This document shows positions 1-6,304 of a DNA stretch of 8,637 nucleotides, piece after piece. The DNA lies in the NCBI GenBank assembly GCA_011064905.1, contig JAAKFW010000054.1, forward strand, positions 1 to 8,637. Direction: 5' to 3'. Each line of letters starts with the position of its first letter. Positions within the stretch are counted from its first letter, which is position 1. The position numbers and the translations under genes are program-made. This stretch comes from Candidatus Anoxychlamydiales bacterium (lineage in GTDB: Bacteria > Chlamydiota > Chlamydiia > Chlamydiales > SM23-39). Below the pieces are notes generated by a model. The model was not told the DNA's origin. It worked only from the letters and a program-made list of their open reading frames with translations, and did no database searches.

Positions 1-3000
1 TACAATGGCAAAAAACATTTCAAGAGACTTTTGGAGAGATAAAATTAACTAGAGAAGAAGAAGAGATTCAAAAACAAGAAAACTTAAGTGATTCAAAAAC
101 TTGGCAAAGAAAATATTTTACTTTTGTAAAAAAACATTTTGAGGCTTTCCATTCTTCTTCATATATTTCTTCAGCTCATATTTCTTCTTTACCACTTAAG
201 TTAGCCCAGGATTTTCATTTTATTAAGCAATTACAAACAGAAAAGTATTTACCTCTCAAATATATTCCAGCTGATCTTAAAAAGAATAAAGAGATTGTCT
301 TAGCTGCTGTAAAACAAAGGGGCTGGACTCTTTACTATGCTCACGAAGATCTTAAAAAAGATAAAGAGATTGTCTTAACTGATGTAAAACAAAATGGCTC
401 GGCTCTTGAAGATGCTCACGAAGATTTTAAAAAAGATAAAGAGATTGTCTTAGCTGCTGTAAAACGAATTGGAGAGGCTCTTAAATATGCTCACGAAGAT
501 CTTAAAAAAGATAGAGAGATTGTCTTAGCTGCTGTAAAACAAAATGGCTGGGCTCTTCAATATGCTCACGAAGATTTTAAAAAAGATAAAGAGATTGTCT
601 TAGCTGCTGTAAAACAACATGGCAGGGCTCTTGAATATGCTCACGAAGATCTTAAAAAAGATAGAGAGATTGTCTTAGCTGCTGTAAAACAAGATGGCAG
701 GGTTCTTGGATATGCTCACGAAGATCTTAAAAAAGATAAAGAGATTGTCTTAGCTGCTGTAAAACAATATGGCTCGGCTCTTAAATATGCTCACGAAGAT
801 CTTAAAAAGAATAAAGAGATTGTCTTAGCTGCTGTAAAACAAGCTGGCTGGGCTCTTGAATATGCTCACGAAGATCTTAAAAAAGATAGAGAGATTGTCT
901 TAGCTGCTGTAAAACAAGCTGGCTGGGCTCTTGAATATGCTCACGAAGATCTTAAAAAAGATAGAGAGATTGTCTTAGCTGCTGTAACACAATATGGCTG
1001 GGCTCTTCGATATGCTCACGAAGATCTTAAAAAAGATAAAGAGTTTGTCTTAGCTGCTGTAAAACAAAAGGGCTGGGCTCTTAAATATGCTCACAAAGAT
1101 CTTAAAAAAGATAAAGAGATTGTCTTAGCTGCTGTAAAACAAGATGGTCGGGCTCTTGAATATGCTCACGAAGATCTTAAAAAAGATAGAGAGATTGTCT
1201 TAGCTGCTGTAAAACAAGATGGCAGGGCTCTTGAATATGTTCACGAAGATCTTAAAAAAGATAAAGAGTTTGTCTTAGCTGCTGTAAAACAAAATGGCCG
1301 GGTTCTTCAATATGCTCACGAAGATCTTAAAAAAGATAGAGAAATTGTCTTAGCTGCTGTAACACAAAGTGGCTGGGCTCTTGAATATGCTCACGAAGAT
1401 CTTAAAAAAGATAAAGAGGTTGTCTTAGCTGCTGATGCAGTGCTTGCTGACAACTCAAAAGTTGCAAGAGAATTAATAAAATCAGGGGCAGATACCTCTC
1501 TACAAAATAAAGAAGGTAAAACTGCTTTAATGCATGCAGTGCTTGCTGACAACTCAAAAGTTGCAAGAGAATTAATAAAAGCAGGGGCAGATACCTCTCT
1601 ACAAGATAAAGAAGGTAAAACTGCTTTAATGCATGCAGCTGAAGGCGGCAATAAAGAAAATACAAAGCTTTTATTAAAATATAGCTATGTAGATAAATAT
1701 GATACTTGGGTAAAAAAAATAGAAAATGAAGATACGAAAGAAATACTAGAAGATGCTTGTCAAAAAAACAGTGTATTAATTCAAAAAATAGAAGATGTAA
1801 TATCTAAGCAAATCTCGAATATTAAAGACATAAATGAAAATTCTTTAGGAGATATTGAGAAAAAATTTGTTCAAGAGGAGTTTGATGAGAGATTATACAA
1901 GTTAGAGCAAGATCAATACTCTAGAAAAAAAGAGTTAGGAAATAAAATCGATTTAATAAATGAAAAGCTTAAAAAGGTAAAAGATAAAACTGATGTAGTA
2001 TATGAAAAGTATCAAATGAAACTAGATCTATTAAATGAACAAAGAAAATTGTACTTTAACCCTTCAATTAGAACTTTTTATTTTACAATACAGGCTCTTT
2101 TTGAGACGAGATTAATTAGTATGATGTTACTACTCGGAGGTATAATTAAAAGAGTAGACTCTACAACAGAAAAAACACTTGGAGGAGTTACGGAAGTTGC
2201 AACAGCAGCTTTAGAAGTTATTCCTGTAGCCGGAGCAATGCTAGGAAGTGGCATAACAGTAGCTGTTAGAGAAATGCTAGGTAAAATGGGAGACGATATT
2301 AAAATAGCACAAGCAAAGCGAATACAAAAAAGTCTTGGAAACCCTAAAGGAGCTACTAAATTTGCAGAATTTGCAGCTAGAAAAGTTACTCAAAAATACG
2401 AAGAAGTTATTAGAAGTAAGAAAATTAGTGTAGAGCATGCAAGACGTGCAGGAGAAAGAGTCGCTAAACAGATGTTCAAAGTTATAAATGATGAAAGAAA
2501 TAGTGTTTTTGATTACTTTTTTGTAAATAATGTATTAATAAAAAAAATAGATGAAAGACACAAAAAAAAGAATTTATTTGAAGATAAAAGCACAAAAAAG
2601 AAAGCCTCAAAAGGTGATAAAAAACAAGTCGCTGAACTATCACGTGATCAACAAAATATGAGAAAAGAATTAGAATTAGTTAAAGAGCAACAAAGAGAAT
2701 TTAAAATAACTCAATTTGGACAACCTGTAATAGAACAATTTAATTCAATAATAAAAGATGATTTTCCAAAAAGCAAAAAAACAGAAAATATTTTTGAGAT
2801 AGTTTTAAATGAAAAAAAATTAACTCTAAAGCTTTGTGATGATAGAAAATCTTACTATTTGAAAAAATTAAGTAAATATTCCTTTCGTTTTTCAAAAAGG
2901 ATAATTAAGGATTGGAAAATTACTCATGAAAGCATTCAGATAGAAGTTAAATTCACACATATAGCAGAAGATCTAAAAGAATTTTTTGAAAAGAGTAATT

Positions 3001-3023
3001 TGCCTATAAAAATAGGAGTTTAA
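1..3023 (+). CDS. Giant repeat protein: DUF4116-type array, ankyrin repeats, coiled coil and hydrophobic C-terminal part (5' end outside window)
   Basis: One reading frame is open from the left edge (first full codon at 3) to TAA at 3021-3023, giving 1006 residues in the window; the start lies upstream. I found no in-frame ATG or GTG before the GTG at 1440, which lies inside the ankyrin unit and is not a credible start. Order by residue in the window: about 1-87 non-repetitive and polar; 88-477 sixteen 25-residue repeats matching the DUF4116 pattern as I know it; 478-560 ankyrin repeats (GADTSLQ, EGKTALMHA); about 574-684 charged coiled coil; about 692-756 two hydrophobic, glycine-rich segments (around LISMMLLLGGII and EVIPVAGAMLGSGI); then basic, helical sequence and a final globular-looking part of about 100 residues. 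Repeat proteins of this kind in chlamydiae are commonly proposed host-directed effectors; that role is inference. No enzyme motif was seen. Convergent with, and overlapping, the gene at 3020-3739. The frame is certain, the function unknown. Confidence 0.9.
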   Translation, partial: QWQKTFQETFGEIKLTREEEEIQKQENLSDSKTWQRKYFTFVKKHFEAFHSSSYISSAHISSLPLKLAQDFHFIKQLQTEKYLPLKYIPADLKKNKEIVLAAVKQRGWTLYYAHEDLKKDKEIVLTDVKQNGSALEDAHEDFKKDKEIVLAAVKRIGEALKYAHEDLKKDREIVLAAVKQNGWALQYAHEDFKKDKEIVLAAVKQHGRALEYAHEDLKKDREIVLAAVKQDGRVLGYAHEDLKKDKEIVLAAVKQYGSALKYAHEDLKKNKEIVLAAVKQAGWALEYAHEDLKKDREIVLAAVKQAGWALEYAHEDLKKDREIVLAAVTQYGWALRYAHEDLKKDKEFVLAAVKQKGWALKYAHKDLKKDKEIVLAAVKQDGRALEYAHEDLKKDREIVLAAVKQDGRALEYVHEDLKKDKEFVLAAVKQNGRVLQYAHEDLKKDREIVLAAVTQSGWALEYAHEDLKKDKEVVLAADAVLADNSKVARELIKSGADTSLQNKEGKTALMHAVLADNSKVARELIKAGADTSLQDKEGKTALMHAAEGGNKENTKLLLKYSYVDKYDTWVKKIENEDTKEILEDACQKNSVLIQKIEDVISKQISNIKDINENSLGDIEKKFVQEEFDERLYKLEQDQYSRKKELGNKIDLINEKLKKVKDKTDVVYEKYQMKLDLLNEQRKLYFNPSIRTFYFTIQALFETRLISMMLLLGGIIKRVDSTTEKTLGGVTEVATAALEVIPVAGAMLGSGITVAVREMLGKMGDDIKIAQAKRIQKSLGNPKGATKFAEFAARKVTQKYEEVIRSKKISVEHARRAGERVAKQMFKVINDERNSVFDYFFVNNVLIKKIDERHKKKNLFEDKSTKKKASKGDKKQVAELSRDQQNMRKELELVKEQQREFKITQFGQPVIEQFNSIIKDDFPKSKKTENIFEIVLNEKKLTLKLCDDRKSYYLKKLSKYSFRFSKRIIKDWKITHESIQIEVKFTHIAEDLKEFFEKSNLPIKIGV
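264..1433 (+). repeat. Tandem array of sixteen 75-bp repeats encoding 25-residue DUF4116-like units
   Basis: Units start at 264 and then every 75 bp from 339 to 1389. The first is diverged at its left edge (IPAD instead of AHED) and the last stops after 15 codons. The consensus protein unit is AHEDLKKDKEIVLAA followed by VKQxGxALxY, with x at positions 19, 21 and 24 highly variable. The x19/x21/x24 triads from unit 1 to 15 are RWY, NSE, IEK, NWQ, HRE, DRG, YSK, AWE, AWE, YWR, KWK, DRE, DRE, NRQ, SWE. Elsewhere even synonymous sites are nearly fixed; exceptions include AAG for AAA at position 7 (units 1 and 8), GAA for GAG at position 10 (unit 15), and GGA or GGT for GGC at position 20 (units 3 and 12). 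Pfam DUF4116 spans about two such units, and an alpha-helical solenoid is the likely fold (inference). Every unit is a multiple of three bases, so gain or loss of units keeps the frame. Confidence 0.95.
1435..1689 (+). repeat. Ankyrin repeats: two near-identical 99-bp units plus a diverged third
   Basis: Unit A is 1435-1533 and unit B 1534-1632. They match at 97 of 99 positions; the two differences (TCA to GCA, AAT to GAT) change Ser to Ala and Asn to Asp. A diverged third unit begins at 1633 (HAAEGGNKENTKLLLKYS) and fades after about 1689. The 33-residue period and the segments LIKSGADTSLQ and EGKTALMHA fit the ankyrin consensus. Unit A lacks the usual helix-1 lead (EGKTALMHA) because it abuts the truncated last unit of the preceding array. 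Ankyrin stacks generally bind proteins; the partner here is unknown. Confidence 0.9.
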
Positions 3024-3739
3024 AAAAAAGGAGCTATACTCAATGATAAAAAATGACAAATACCTAAAACAACAAATGCTATTGCTAAATCCCAAACAAT
3101 TTCTTTTGACATTTTAGTTTTTTCATATTTACTTGCAATAATCGAGCTTGCCATAATATTTATGGCTCCTGACACAAAAAAGCAGTATGTAATTGGAAGA
3201 GTAAAAAAAGTAATTGTAAAAATGATAGATGCTAAAAACATACCTAAAAAAGCGCCAAATGCCTGTTTTATTGGGTGTATAAAATAGCCTAGGGAAAGCC
3301 CCATCTCTTCTTCTAACATTGTTTGAAGTAATCTATTATCATCAGATGTTAAAGTATCTACGATATCTGTAAGTAGTTTTCCTGAAAAGCCTTTAGATAT
3401 ATAGATCTCTTTAAGCTGATTTTTCCCTTCTTCTCTTTTATGCTCTATATGCCATTTTTTATCTTCGATAATTTTATGAAGTCTCTCTAACTTGGTCCAA
3501 GCAGAAAAAGCTACTAAAAAAAGTTTTAAAATAAAAAAACTAAAAGAAAAAATTAAAATAAATGGCAGAACAGGTAACACTAAGTTTCTAAGAGATATAA
3601 AACCTATTAAAAATAAAATAGTGAATTCTTTTGAGCTTTGAGCAAAATTTATCACATGAGAGGGAATCTCTTCTAATTTAAAATCCGAAAAACAGATCAA
3701 ATGCTTTTTTGAAAATGTTGGTTTTGCTTTTTCGTGCAT
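3020..3739 (-). CDS. VIT1/CCC1-family-like membrane protein (putative metal transporter)
   Basis: 239 residues with a hydrophobic block at about 38-78, a charged cytosolic-looking part at about 80-150, and three hydrophobic helices at about 158-182, 183-200 and 213-236. The charged part looks like the metal-binding domain of VIT1/CCC1 iron/manganese transporters: Glu-rich segments EHKREEGKNQLKEIY (99-113) and ISKGFSGKLLTDIVDTLTSD (114-133), then MLEEEMGLSL (141-150), with candidate ligands E99, E103, E104, E111, M141, E143-E145 and M146. The first helix pair lacks the usual family signature (GLNDG-like), so membership is by the middle and C-terminal parts only. The ATG (3739-3737) shares one base with the serS stop (TAATG), and the bases before it show no Shine-Dalgarno, so translation probably depends on ribosomes finishing serS. 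I recall an uncharacterised membrane protein (CT728) beside serS in Chlamydia trachomatis; this may be its counterpart. Transport and substrate are inferred. The end overlaps the convergent giant gene by 4 bp. Confidence 0.7.
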   Translation of the reverse strand: MHEKAKPTFSKKHLICFSDFKLEEIPSHVINFAQSSKEFTILFLIGFISLRNLVLPVLPFILIFSFSFFILKLFLVAFSAWTKLERLHKIIEDKKWHIEHKREEGKNQLKEIYISKGFSGKLLTDIVDTLTSDDNRLLQTMLEEEMGLSLGYFIHPIKQAFGAFLGMFLASIIFTITFFTLPITYCFFVSGAINIMASSIIASKYEKTKMSKEIVWDLAIAFVVLGICHFLSLSIAPFF

Positions 3740-5019
3740 TATTTTTGGGGGGTTAAATATTTTTGATCATCTAAATACTTTCTTAAAACTATTGGAATTA
3801 ATACAGAACCATCTTCTTGTTGAAAGTTTTCTAAAATGGCTACCATTAAACGAGATGTTGCAACGCCGGAAGCATTTAAGGTATGTACAAATTCAGGTTT
3901 TTCATCTTTTTTTCTATATCTAATTTTTGATCTTCTTGCTTGAAAATCTCTGCAATTTGATACAGAAGAGACTTCATAATAACGATCTTGTCCTGGTAAA
4001 AATACCTCGATATCAATTGTTTTAGCAGAAGCAAAAGACATATCTCCTGTACAAAGTAGCATATTTCTATAGTGTAAATCCAAACCTTTTAATACTTCTT
4101 CTGCAGAAGATAGCATTTCATTGAATGTTTTTTCACTATCTTCAGGTTTTGTTAATGAGAAAAGCTCGACTTTATTAAACTGGTGAGTTCTAATAAGCCC
4201 TCTTTCATTTTTACCAGCGGCGCCTGCTTCTCTTCTAAAGCAAGGAGTATATGCTACATATTTTATTGGAAGTTCTTCTTCTGTTAATATTTCATCTAAA
4301 TGAATGCCATTTAATGGCACTTCAGCAGTTGGAATCAAATAAAGATCGTAGTCTTTATCTTCTAAACGAAAAAGCTGATCTGCAAATTTAGGAAGTTGTG
4401 CTGCTCCAAACATCGTTTCTTTTTTTACTAAAAGAGGGGGTATTATTTGTATAAAACCGTTTTGAAGATGGATATCTAACATGTAATTGATAAGAGCCCA
4501 CTCGAGTCTGGCTCCCATGCCTCGATACATTGAAAATCTATTTTTCGAGATTTTTGAAGCTCTTTGAAAATCAAAGAGATTTAATTTTTCATTTAGCTCA
4601 ACATGATTTTTTATAGGAAAATCAAATGTTTGTTTTTCTTTATGAGTTTTTATGCATTTATTGTCTTCTACATTTAAAGAGATTGGAGCGTCATCTCCTG
4701 GGATATTTGGAAGTGTTGATAATAAAAAATCTCTTTCTTGGGATAGCTCTTTGAATTTTTTATCTAAATCTTGAATCTCTGTTGATATAGCAGTCATTTC
4801 TTTAAAAATATTTGTTACATCTTTTTTTTCTTTTTTTAGAAGTGGAATTTCTTTGGATGCCGAGTTTTTTTTAGCTTTTAAATCATCAGTTTTTTTTTGA
4901 ATTTTTCTGCTCTCTTCATCTAAAGATAAAATTTTAAATATATCTATATCCGGAGTTTTAGATTTTAGTTTTTTTTCTATAATTTTTGGGTTTTCCCTAA
5001 GAAGCTTAATATCAAGCAT
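3739..5019 (-). CDS. serS: Seryl-tRNA synthetase
   Basis: 426 residues, full length for bacterial SerRS. The cytosolic class II enzyme charges tRNA-Ser with serine (and tRNA-Sec in organisms that use selenocysteine). The N-terminal antiparallel coiled-coil arm that grips the tRNA long variable arm is at about 30-100 (Lys/Glu-rich, ending STLPNIPGDDAP). The catalytic core shows motif 1 at about 160-197, TAEVPL (231-236) for serine binding, motif 2 TPCFRREAGAAGKNERG (258-274) followed by LIRTHQFNKVELF, the EVSSVSNCRDFQARR segment (349-363), and motif 3 around NASGVATSRLMVAILENFQQ (382-401) with Arg390. The usual NGSGLAVGR reads NASGVATSR here, an acceptable variant. Start ATG 5019-5017 is preceded by AGGA (5030-5027, 7-nt spacing), and the protein opens MLDIKLLREN as is typical. 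First gene of a two-gene unit with the membrane protein downstream, transcribed from the promoter at 5045-5073. Confidence 0.98.
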   Translation of the reverse strand: MLDIKLLRENPKIIEKKLKSKTPDIDIFKILSLDEESRKIQKKTDDLKAKKNSASKEIPLLKKEKKDVTNIFKEMTAISTEIQDLDKKFKELSQERDFLLSTLPNIPGDDAPISLNVEDNKCIKTHKEKQTFDFPIKNHVELNEKLNLFDFQRASKISKNRFSMYRGMGARLEWALINYMLDIHLQNGFIQIIPPLLVKKETMFGAAQLPKFADQLFRLEDKDYDLYLIPTAEVPLNGIHLDEILTEEELPIKYVAYTPCFRREAGAAGKNERGLIRTHQFNKVELFSLTKPEDSEKTFNEMLSSAEEVLKGLDLHYRNMLLCTGDMSFASAKTIDIEVFLPGQDRYYEVSSVSNCRDFQARRSKIRYRKKDEKPEFVHTLNASGVATSRLMVAILENFQQEDGSVLIPIVLRKYLDDQKYLTPQK

Positions 5020-5025
5020 TTTTTT

Positions 5026-5030
5026 ATCCT
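5026..5030 (-). promoter_or_regulatory. Shine-Dalgarno of serS
   Basis: On the minus strand AGGA lies at 5030-5027, seven bases before the ATG at 5019. It supports that start and contrasts with the downstream membrane protein gene, which has no comparable site. Confidence 0.6.
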
Positions 5031-5044
5031 AATTTTTCTAAATT

Positions 5045-5073
5045 ATTATAAATTTATTTATCCTTATTTTCAA
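5045..5073 (-). promoter_or_regulatory. serS promoter (sigma70-type)
   Basis: On the minus strand, -35 TTGAAA (5073-5068), a 17-bp spacer and a consensus -10 TATAAT (5050-5045). Initiation near 5038 would give a leader of only about 19 nt, just enough for the AGGA site. A consensus TTGACA also exists at 5087-5082 but is 31 bp from this -10. It stands back to back with the promoter at 5081-5109. Confidence 0.7.
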
Positions 5074-5080
5074 TACCTGC

Positions 5081-5109
5081 TTGTCAAAACCTTTTTTTTA
5101 TGCTATAAT
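5081..5109 (+). promoter_or_regulatory. Promoter of the UPF0158/AT-hook gene (sigma70-type, extended -10)
   Basis: -35 TTGTCA (5081-5086), a 17-bp spacer and -10 TATAAT (5104-5109) preceded by TGC, an extended -10. Predicted start near 5116, leader about 27 nt. A 12-bp perfect palindrome (5113-5124) lies over the predicted start point. Confidence 0.78.
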
Positions 5110-5112
5110 ATT

Positions 5113-5124
5113 TTCAATATTGAA
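5113..5124. promoter_or_regulatory. Candidate operator palindrome at the transcription start
   Basis: TTCAATATTGAA is a perfect 12-bp inverted repeat directly after the -10 box, covering the predicted +1 of the gene at 5143. The position suits a repressor site, but a 12-bp AT-rich palindrome can arise by chance in such DNA. No regulator is identified. Confidence 0.35.
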
Positions 5125-5142
5125 GACAAAAGGCAACCTATT

Positions 5143-6258
5143 ATGGCTAAAAAATTAGAAGCTAAAATACCGTTAATTCTAAGGTTTAATAGATTAATGG
5201 AAACATTTGCAAAATCTGATGATGAAAGAGATTTTTATTTAGATAATTTAGAAGGGTTTTTGGTTTATGTAGATTTAGATAAAGATGAAGAAGAACTGCT
5301 TTTATTAGAAACAGAGATCAAAAATAACTCAACAAGATACTCTTTAGTTCCTAAAATGGCTTTTTATGAAGTTAAAAAATTCATGGAAGGATTTGTCGCT
5401 GAAAAAGTATATGATGTCGATACTAAAGAAAAACTCCTTGATCTAATTAGCGGTAAAGAGGCTAGAGAAAACTTTTTAGAGTATATCTACGATAATTTAA
5501 CAGAACTTGAAAAATGGCAGCAATATTATCAAGAAAGATTTAGAGTAAGAATAATCGAATGGCTCAGATCTTTAGATATCAAGTTTGTTTTTGAAGAGGA
5601 TTTGGATGTTTCTAAAACCATTATTGAAAAATTAAAACAAACCCTTTTTGATAATAAAGTATCAAAGGATCTTACAAACGCTAGAGATGTAGTTAATAGT
5701 AAATCTAAAATTTATTATTCATCAGAAGCTTTAAATCCAAGACCAAAAAGAGGAAGGCCGCCAAAACAGATTGCTAAGATAGAGATAGAACCTCAAGTTT
5801 CTATGGATATATATACTCAAGTTCCTAAAGCTATAAGATCATTTTTATATATCCCGGATATAATAAGCGCTTCTGCTGTAACCTTTTCTGCTAAATTTGA
5901 AACAGAAGAGCAGCTCTTAGCTTCTCTTAGAGGATCTCCTAGAATAAAAGTAGATGAAAAACTAGAAGCTCTATCTCAAAGATTAGAATCACTTCAACAG
6001 TTGCAAACCCGTCTATCTGCTTCAGAGGTAGATCTTGGAATTGAAAAGCTTACAAAACCATTTACTCCTTTTACAAAACCAAAACTTTCTGAAACCAAAA
6101 ACATTGAAATATCTCCCAAAGGAAAGGAGATAAAAATTGGAGAAGCCATTCAAGAAGTTTTGCCATCCGCTGGTAAGCAAAAGGGAAAAGCGCCTAGAAG
6201 AGCTATCAGGATCAAAAAAGTTTCCGCTATAAAAAGCACTAAAAAAAAGAAAAATTAA
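5143..6258 (+). CDS. UPF0158-family protein with AT-hook and basic tail (CT429-like)
   Basis: 371 residues, soluble, no signal or membrane segment. Residues about 27-150 match the UPF0158 pattern as I know it: an acidic FYLDNLEGFLVYVDLDKDEE stretch, then RYSLVPKMAFYEVKKFMEGF, KEARENFLEYI, and WQQYYQERFRVRIIEWLRSL. Residues 199-208 (PRPKRGRPPK) are a classic AT-hook with the R-G-R-P core at 203-206, which binds the minor groove of AT-rich DNA. Residues 265-295 look helical, possibly coiled coil. The last 30 residues are very Lys/Arg-rich and end in KKKKN. This layout resembles chlamydial CT429 as I remember it. A DNA-binding or nucleoid-associated role is inferred from the AT-hook; UPF0158 itself has no assigned function that I know of. 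ATG 5143 follows a weak AAAAGG at about 5128-5133 and a strong promoter. The next gene lies 46 bp downstream and could be read from the same transcript. Confidence 0.85.
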   Translation: MAKKLEAKIPLILRFNRLMETFAKSDDERDFYLDNLEGFLVYVDLDKDEEELLLLETEIKNNSTRYSLVPKMAFYEVKKFMEGFVAEKVYDVDTKEKLLDLISGKEARENFLEYIYDNLTELEKWQQYYQERFRVRIIEWLRSLDIKFVFEEDLDVSKTIIEKLKQTLFDNKVSKDLTNARDVVNSKSKIYYSSEALNPRPKRGRPPKQIAKIEIEPQVSMDIYTQVPKAIRSFLYIPDIISASAVTFSAKFETEEQLLASLRGSPRIKVDEKLEALSQRLESLQQLQTRLSASEVDLGIEKLTKPFTPFTKPKLSETKNIEISPKGKEIKIGEAIQEVLPSAGKQKGKAPRRAIRIKKVSAIKSTKKKKN

Positions 6259-6273
6259 TTTTTTAAATATTTT

Positions 6274-6300
6274 TAGTTATTAAAATAACTAGTTATTAAA
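6274..6300. promoter_or_regulatory. Overlapping direct repeats and palindromes before the E1 gene
   Basis: TAGTTATTAAA occurs at 6274-6284 and again at 6290-6300. The copies generate two inverted repeats: TAGTTATT-AA-AATAACTA (6274-6291) and the perfect 14-bp palindrome AATAACTAGTTATT (6284-6297), ending eight bases before the E1 ATG. It could be an operator or mRNA structure controlling E1, or a weak terminator for the upstream gene, although no T-run follows. Confidence 0.4.
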
Positions 6301-6304
6301 TTTT

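Noticed and set aside
264..1433. CRISPR array
   Set aside because: The 75-bp units are coding, continuous and in frame, with no separate spacers; variation falls on three codons.
264..1433. True TAL-effector or pentatricopeptide homology
   Set aside because: The unit length (25) and consensus do not match either (33-35 residues); only the pattern of variable positions is analogous.
1391..1665. Reverse-strand open frames across the ankyrin duplication
   Set aside because: Antisense shadows of the 99-bp repeat; their internal repetition simply mirrors the coding strand.
3003..3016. Intrinsic terminator between the convergent genes
   Set aside because: The stem is five base pairs, mostly A/T, with no T-run following on either strand.
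1440..3023. A 527-residue gene starting at GTG 1440
   Set aside because: The same frame is open back to position 3 and encodes the repeat array continuously. The GTG lies inside the ankyrin unit, and an identical GTG recurs 99 bp later.
5082..5087. Consensus TTGACA as the serS -35 box
   Set aside because: It is 31 bp from the TATAAT at 5050-5045, too far; TTGAAA at 5073-5068 has the correct 17-bp spacing.
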